Shown: positions 5,388 to 8,372 of the stretch, one piece after another
Numbering within the stretch: the stretch's first letter is position 1
How the letters are laid out: the number at the start of each line of letters is the position of its first letter
Source of the DNA: Rhodoferax sp.
Lineage (GTDB): Bacteria; Pseudomonadota; Gammaproteobacteria; Burkholderiales; Burkholderiaceae_C
Assembly: GCA_017880985.1 (NCBI GenBank)
Contig: JADGRK010000091.1
Coordinates: 1 to 8,372 of the forward strand
Direction of reading: 5' to 3'
Length of the DNA stretch: 8,372 nt
Program-made: the position numbers and the translations under genes
Notes under the pieces: generated by a model
What the model saw: only the letters and a program-made list of their open reading frames with translations
The model's database searches: none
What the model was told of the DNA's origin: nothing

Positions 5388-7010
5388 TCAACTGAACACG
5401 CCGCCGTATTGCTTGCGCAGGTCGCCTTTTTGCACCTTGCCGGTGCCGCCGACTGGCAGCGCATCCAGAAAGATGACGTCGTCCGGCACCCACCATTTGG
5501 CCACGCGCTCGGTGAGAAAGGCCAAAATCTCTTCACGCTCTACCAATTTGCCCGGCTTGCGCACGATGAACAGCAAGGGGCGCTCATCCCACTTGGGGTG
5601 CTTGACGCCGATAACTGCCGCCATGGCGACAGCCGGGTGGCCCATGGCGACATTTTCCAGATCGATCGAGCTGATCCATTCGCCGCCGGTCTTGATGACG
5701 TCTTTGGCACGGTCCTTGATCTGCATGACCCCATGGGCATCGATAGTGGCAATATCGCCGGTGGGGAACCAGCCGTCCACCAGCGGCGAGGTTTCACCCT
5801 TGTAATAACCGGTCACGATCCATTGCCCGCGTACCATCAGCTCGCCCTGGGACACGCCATCACGCGGCATAGTGGCACCGGATTCGTCCACGATCTTGAT
5901 TTGGATGCCAAACACCGACTTGCCCTGGCGCGCGATGGTGGCATGCTGCTGCGGTGCTGACAATTCCATATCCCTGGAGCCGAGACAACTGAGGGTAGCC
6001 ACGGCCGTGGTTTCAGTCATGCCCCAGCCATGGCGCACTTCCACGCCATACTCGTCAACAAATTTGGCAATCAACGAGGCCGGCATGGCCGAGCCACCGA
6101 CAACCGTGCGGCGCATGCTCGAAAAACGCAAGCCGTGTTGCTCCACATGCTGCATGAGTCCGAGCCAGATGGTGGGCACACCGGCGCTCACTGTGACCCT
6201 TTCGGTTTCCATCAATTCATACAGACTGGCGCCATCCAGACGCGGCCCGGGCAACACCAGGCGCGCGCCACCAATCGGTGCCGCATACGGAATGCACCAG
6301 GCGTTGATGTGAAACATGGGCACCACTGGCAGCACGGTGTCTTTGGGCGACAGCGACAGGATGCCGGGCAGGCAACCTGACATGGCGTTGAGCACAATGG
6401 CGCGGTGCGAATACAGCGCACCCTTGGGGTTGCCAGTGGTGCCCGAGGTGTAGCACAAGGCGGCACCGGTGCGCTCGTCAAATTGGGGCCAGTCAAACTG
6501 CTCGCTGTGCGGGGCAATCAGGTCCTCGTAGCACATCACGTTATCGACCCCGTCAATGACCGGCATATTGGCCACCTCGCTCAGGCAAATCCAGGCTTTC
6601 ACCTTGGGACAATGCGCAGCGATCCCCTTGACTAACGGCGCGAAGGTGGTGTCAAACAGCAGCGCCGCATCTTCGGCATGGTTGATGACGTAGATGAGCT
6701 GCTGCGCTTGCAGGCGGGGATTGCAGGTGTGCATCACCATGCCGCTGCCCGAGACGGCAAAGTAGGCCTCGAGATGGCGATGGTTGTTCCAGGCAATGGA
6801 ACCAACCGCGCTGCCGGCCTCCAAGCCGAGGCCCTTCAGTGCATTGGCGAGTTTGCGGGAGCGGGCCGCGCATTGGACGTAGGTGTAGCGAAACAGCGGG
6901 CCGTGCGTTTCGCGCGAGACCACTTCCACATCACCGAACTGGGCTGCAGCATGTTCAATCACATCAGAGATAAGAAGCGGGCGGTCCATCATGAGGCCGG
7001 GTTGAAGCAT
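5388..7010 (-). CDS. AMP-forming acyl-CoA ligase (fatty-acid/alkanoate type)
   Basis: This cytoplasmic enzyme of the adenylate-forming (ANL) superfamily activates a carboxylic acid with ATP to an acyl-AMP and then to the CoA thioester. At 540 residues it has the usual length and a complete motif set: P-loop YTSGTTGNPKG (187-197), GWGMTETT (328-335), GWFPTGD (413-419, D419 region), the hinge IKDRAKDVIKTGGEWIS (431-447) and the catalytic lysine K525 in GGTGKVQKGDLR. The N-terminal PLLISDVIEHAA and the overall layout resemble medium-chain fatty acyl-CoA ligases (AlkK-like) and methylthiopropionyl-CoA ligases (DmdB-like). The exact acid cannot be told. The ATG follows AGGAG at 8 bases spacing. 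It is the second gene of an operon, 20 bases after the alpha/beta hydrolase, which might supply its substrate by ester or lactone hydrolysis. Confidence 0.93.
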   Translation of the reverse strand: MLQPGLMMDRPLLISDVIEHAAAQFGDVEVVSRETHGPLFRYTYVQCAARSRKLANALKGLGLEAGSAVGSIAWNNHRHLEAYFAVSGSGMVMHTCNPRLQAQQLIYVINHAEDAALLFDTTFAPLVKGIAAHCPKVKAWICLSEVANMPVIDGVDNVMCYEDLIAPHSEQFDWPQFDERTGAALCYTSGTTGNPKGALYSHRAIVLNAMSGCLPGILSLSPKDTVLPVVPMFHINAWCIPYAAPIGGARLVLPGPRLDGASLYELMETERVTVSAGVPTIWLGLMQHVEQHGLRFSSMRRTVVGGSAMPASLIAKFVDEYGVEVRHGWGMTETTAVATLSCLGSRDMELSAPQQHATIARQGKSVFGIQIKIVDESGATMPRDGVSQGELMVRGQWIVTGYYKGETSPLVDGWFPTGDIATIDAHGVMQIKDRAKDVIKTGGEWISSIDLENVAMGHPAVAMAAVIGVKHPKWDERPLLFIVRKPGKLVEREEILAFLTERVAKWWVPDDVIFLDALPVGGTGKVQKGDLRKQYGGVFS

Positions 7011-7030
7011 GGTGTGTTTCTCCTGAGTGA

Positions 7031-7822
7031 TTAAGACTTAAGGGCCGCCAGAAACGCCTCAATGGCTGGATTGACCGCTTGCGGGTGCGTGAGGTTGGAG
7101 GCGTGTCCCGCTCCCGGCACCACAATGAGCTGGGCGTTGGGAATGGCATCGGCCATGGCCTTGGCACGTGGGAATTCTATGGCCTGGTCACTGTCGCCGT
7201 GGAGCACCAGCGTGGGAACAGTAATGCGCCCGATCTGAGCGCTGATGTCATCGCGCGTGCCCAGCGTCTGAAAACTCTGTAGCAAGTCGGCGGGTGCGGT
7301 CTTTTTCCATTTGGTTCGCCACGCCGCTGCGCCTGGCCACTGGTCACCCAGAATGATGTGTTCGATGATTGCGGCGGTCTTATCCGAGAGACCGTTGCTA
7401 GCCCAGTCCTGTAGCATGGCCCGGTAGCCCGGCATTTTGGCCGGGTCTTCCGTCATGGCCTGGGTATCAATCAAGACCAGCGCATGCACCGTTTCCGGAT
7501 GCGTCAGGGCGCAGCGCAGCGACAGGTAGCCGCCTTGTGACATGCCGACCAACACGGCCTGCTCAATACCCAAATGCGCCAGCAAGGCTGCCAGATCATC
7601 GACCGAGTCGTAGTAACTGAAGGGCGCGCAGACACCGGTAGCAGTTTGACCGTGCCCGCGCTCATCCCAGGCGATGCAGCGATAACGCGACTTGAGTGCG
7701 TCCACCTGCGGTGCAAACATGCTGCTGTCCATCAGCAAGCCATGCGAAAAGATAATGGCGGGGCCAGCGCCGCCGCTGTCCTCAAAGTAGATCTTTTGAC
7801 CGTTGACCTGGGCGAATGGCAT
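7031..7822 (-). CDS. Alpha/beta hydrolase
   Basis: This is a cytoplasmic alpha/beta-fold hydrolase of 263 residues, with no signal peptide. The nucleophile elbow is GMSQGG (S95), the oxyanion-hole region is FSHGLLMDSSMF, DERGHGQT lies after strand 4, the acidic residue is probably D212 in LHGDSDQAI, and the catalytic histidine is H240 in VPGAGHASNLTHP. The family includes esterases, enol-lactonases and C-C bond hydrolases, and its substrates cannot be assigned from sequence. The start at 7822 was chosen over a TTG at 7891 because AAGGAG lies about 7 bases before it, protein-like sequence begins there (MPFAQVNGQKIYF), and the TTG is part of the -35 box. It is first in an operon with the acyl-CoA ligase, so one reading is that it hydrolyses an ester or lactone to the acid the ligase then activates. 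Confidence 0.92.
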   Translation of the reverse strand: MPFAQVNGQKIYFEDSGGAGPAIIFSHGLLMDSSMFAPQVDALKSRYRCIAWDERGHGQTATGVCAPFSYYDSVDDLAALLAHLGIEQAVLVGMSQGGYLSLRCALTHPETVHALVLIDTQAMTEDPAKMPGYRAMLQDWASNGLSDKTAAIIEHIILGDQWPGAAAWRTKWKKTAPADLLQSFQTLGTRDDISAQIGRITVPTLVLHGDSDQAIEFPRAKAMADAIPNAQLIVVPGAGHASNLTHPQAVNPAIEAFLAALKS

Positions 7823-7862
7823 GAAGTCTCCTTTTTTGTTGTGTGACGGTGCTGCCCTGGTC

Positions 7863-7891
7863 ATCCTACGACAGTGGATTTTCATGGTCAA
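7863..7891 (-). promoter_or_regulatory. Sigma-70-type promoter of the hydrolase/ligase operon
   Basis: On the minus strand the -35 box TTGACC (7886-7891) and the -10 box TAGGAT (7863-7868) are separated by exactly 17 bases. Transcription would start near 7856 and leave a leader of about 33 bases with the ribosome binding site AAGGAG before the ATG at 7822. It lies in the 137-base gap after the 99-residue unknown gene, so the operon need not depend on transcription from upstream. Confidence 0.7.
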
Positions 7892-7959
7892 CCCAAACCC
7901 GTAACGTCAGCGACAAAGGGAAGAAAGCGCCCTAACTGCCCTCGCCAAGCCTGAGCCGG

Positions 7960-8259
7960 CTAGCCACCGCCGCGCTGCATGTACAAATCAAAGCGCTTCA
8001 TGAATGCATGGCGCTGGGGTTCATCGATACCGGCAAAGCGAAAGTCCACCAGCAGGCGCGGCATGCGCACCAGACCAATCACGCGCGGCTCGGCCACCCG
8101 CCACTTCAAGCCCAATGCGCCATCACCCATGCGCACGCCGGCTGCACCCGGCTGCAATTTCCAGTGCCGGTCACCAATGGCAGCGGGCAGCCAACGCAAC
8201 CAGTCGGCCTCGGTGCAGGCCATGTCACGCTCAAAGCGCTCGGGGTAAAAAGATTGCAT
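7960..8259 (-). CDS. Unknown 99-residue protein with C-terminal GGG, overlapping a MoaD/ThiS-like gene
   Basis: I do not recognise a named family for this protein. It is basic and soluble, with no membrane helix or signal peptide. Visible features are many aromatic and arginine residues, a WLRWLP segment, a central GLKWRVAEPRVIGLVRMPRL stretch, and a tail FDLYMQRGGG, so the protein ends in three glycines. The ATG at 8259 shares its A with the stop codon of the upstream MoaD/ThiS-like gene (TGATG), and a GGGGG run just upstream can serve as ribosome binding site. The two genes are therefore translationally coupled and probably work together. A glycine tail is also the reactive end of ubiquitin-like carriers, but nothing else here shows such a fold. 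The coding assignment rests on the coupling and on a sensible protein composition, and is likely but less certain than for its neighbours. Confidence 0.75.
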   Translation of the reverse strand: MQSFYPERFERDMACTEADWLRWLPAAIGDRHWKLQPGAAGVRMGDGALGLKWRVAEPRVIGLVRMPRLLVDFRFAGIDEPQRHAFMKRFDLYMQRGGG

Positions 8260-8372
8260 CAGCCCCCGGCAATAGGTGGCCAGATCGCCAGCACGTCGCC
8301 CTCAGTCAGGGTCTGACTGACGCGCTGCTCGGGCGCGATGTAAGTGCCGTTCACCAGCACCAGGTGCACGAG
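8259..8372 (-). CDS. MoaD/ThiS-family sulfur-carrier protein (C-terminal part)
   Basis: Only the last 37 residues are in the window; the start lies beyond the right edge. The end VLVNGTYIAPEQRVSQTL, then TEGDVLAIWPPIAGG, is typical of the beta-grasp sulfur carriers MoaD and ThiS: an LxEGDxLxxxPPxxGG pattern with the terminal diglycine. That diglycine is adenylated by a MoeB/ThiF-type enzyme and thiocarboxylated to donate sulfur, in molybdopterin or thiazole synthesis or for a dedicated molybdenum or tungsten cofactor. Whether this is the housekeeping MoaD or an accessory paralogue cannot be told, because no other cofactor gene is inside the window. It overlaps the following 99-residue gene by one base (TGATG). 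Confidence 0.85.
   Translation of the reverse strand, partial: LVHLVLVNGTYIAPEQRVSQTLTEGDVLAIWPPIAGG

Noticed and set aside
5241..5960. 239-residue plus-strand open frame overlapping the ends of the large GGDEF gene and the acyl-CoA ligase gene
   Set aside because: It overlaps two genes with intact motifs and shows no family features of its own. It is a shadow frame.
7823..7891. Upstream TTG start adding 23 residues to the alpha/beta hydrolase
   Set aside because: The TTG is part of the -35 box of a good promoter, and the ATG at 7822 has a strong AAGGAG site.

Overview
The window looks like chromosome of a betaproteobacterium, most likely a member of the Comamonadaceae (Rhodoferax/Polaromonas-like). 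This is inferred from the GC-rich codon use, the style of the proteins, and an intergenic repeat (GCTATTGTTTTTATAGC ... GGGGCTAGACCCC) of a kind I associate from memory with that family. No RNA genes, insertion sequences, CRISPR arrays or phage genes are visible. Gene density is high, and every gap without a gene is about 210 bases or shorter.

Left part (1-2955), all on the minus strand: a two-component system with a LytS/AlgZ-type membrane histidine kinase (749-2080) followed after one base by a LytTR-type response regulator (1-747, cut by the window edge). Upstream of the kinase is a small membrane-anchored GGDEF diguanylate cyclase (2280-2918) with an unusual start region.

Middle part (2956-5353): a stand-alone DEDDy 3'-5' exonuclease (3048-3644, minus) is divergent from a larger diguanylate cyclase (3854-5353, plus). 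In the cyclase a DctB-like periplasmic sensor domain, flanked by two membrane helices, is joined to an intact GGDEF domain. The 209-base gap between the two holds the dispersed repeat and several short direct and inverted repeats. A second, partial copy of the repeat lies at the 3' end of the small GGDEF gene.

Right part (5388-8372), all minus strand: an alpha/beta hydrolase (7031-7822) and an acyl-CoA ligase (5388-7010) form a two-gene operon behind a good sigma-70-type promoter. Further upstream are the end of a MoaD/ThiS-like sulfur-carrier gene (8259-8372) and an overlapping gene for a 99-residue unknown protein (7960-8259). Both of these small proteins end in glycine runs (GG and GGG).

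Together: the left and middle parts are signalling genes (two c-di-GMP synthases and one LytTR-type two-component system). The right part is metabolic: a likely hydrolase-plus-activation step for a carboxylic acid, and the end of a possible cofactor or sulfur-transfer locus that continues beyond the window. The most unusual item is the overlapping pair of small proteins with glycine tails. The rest are recognisable families, some with uncommon details.
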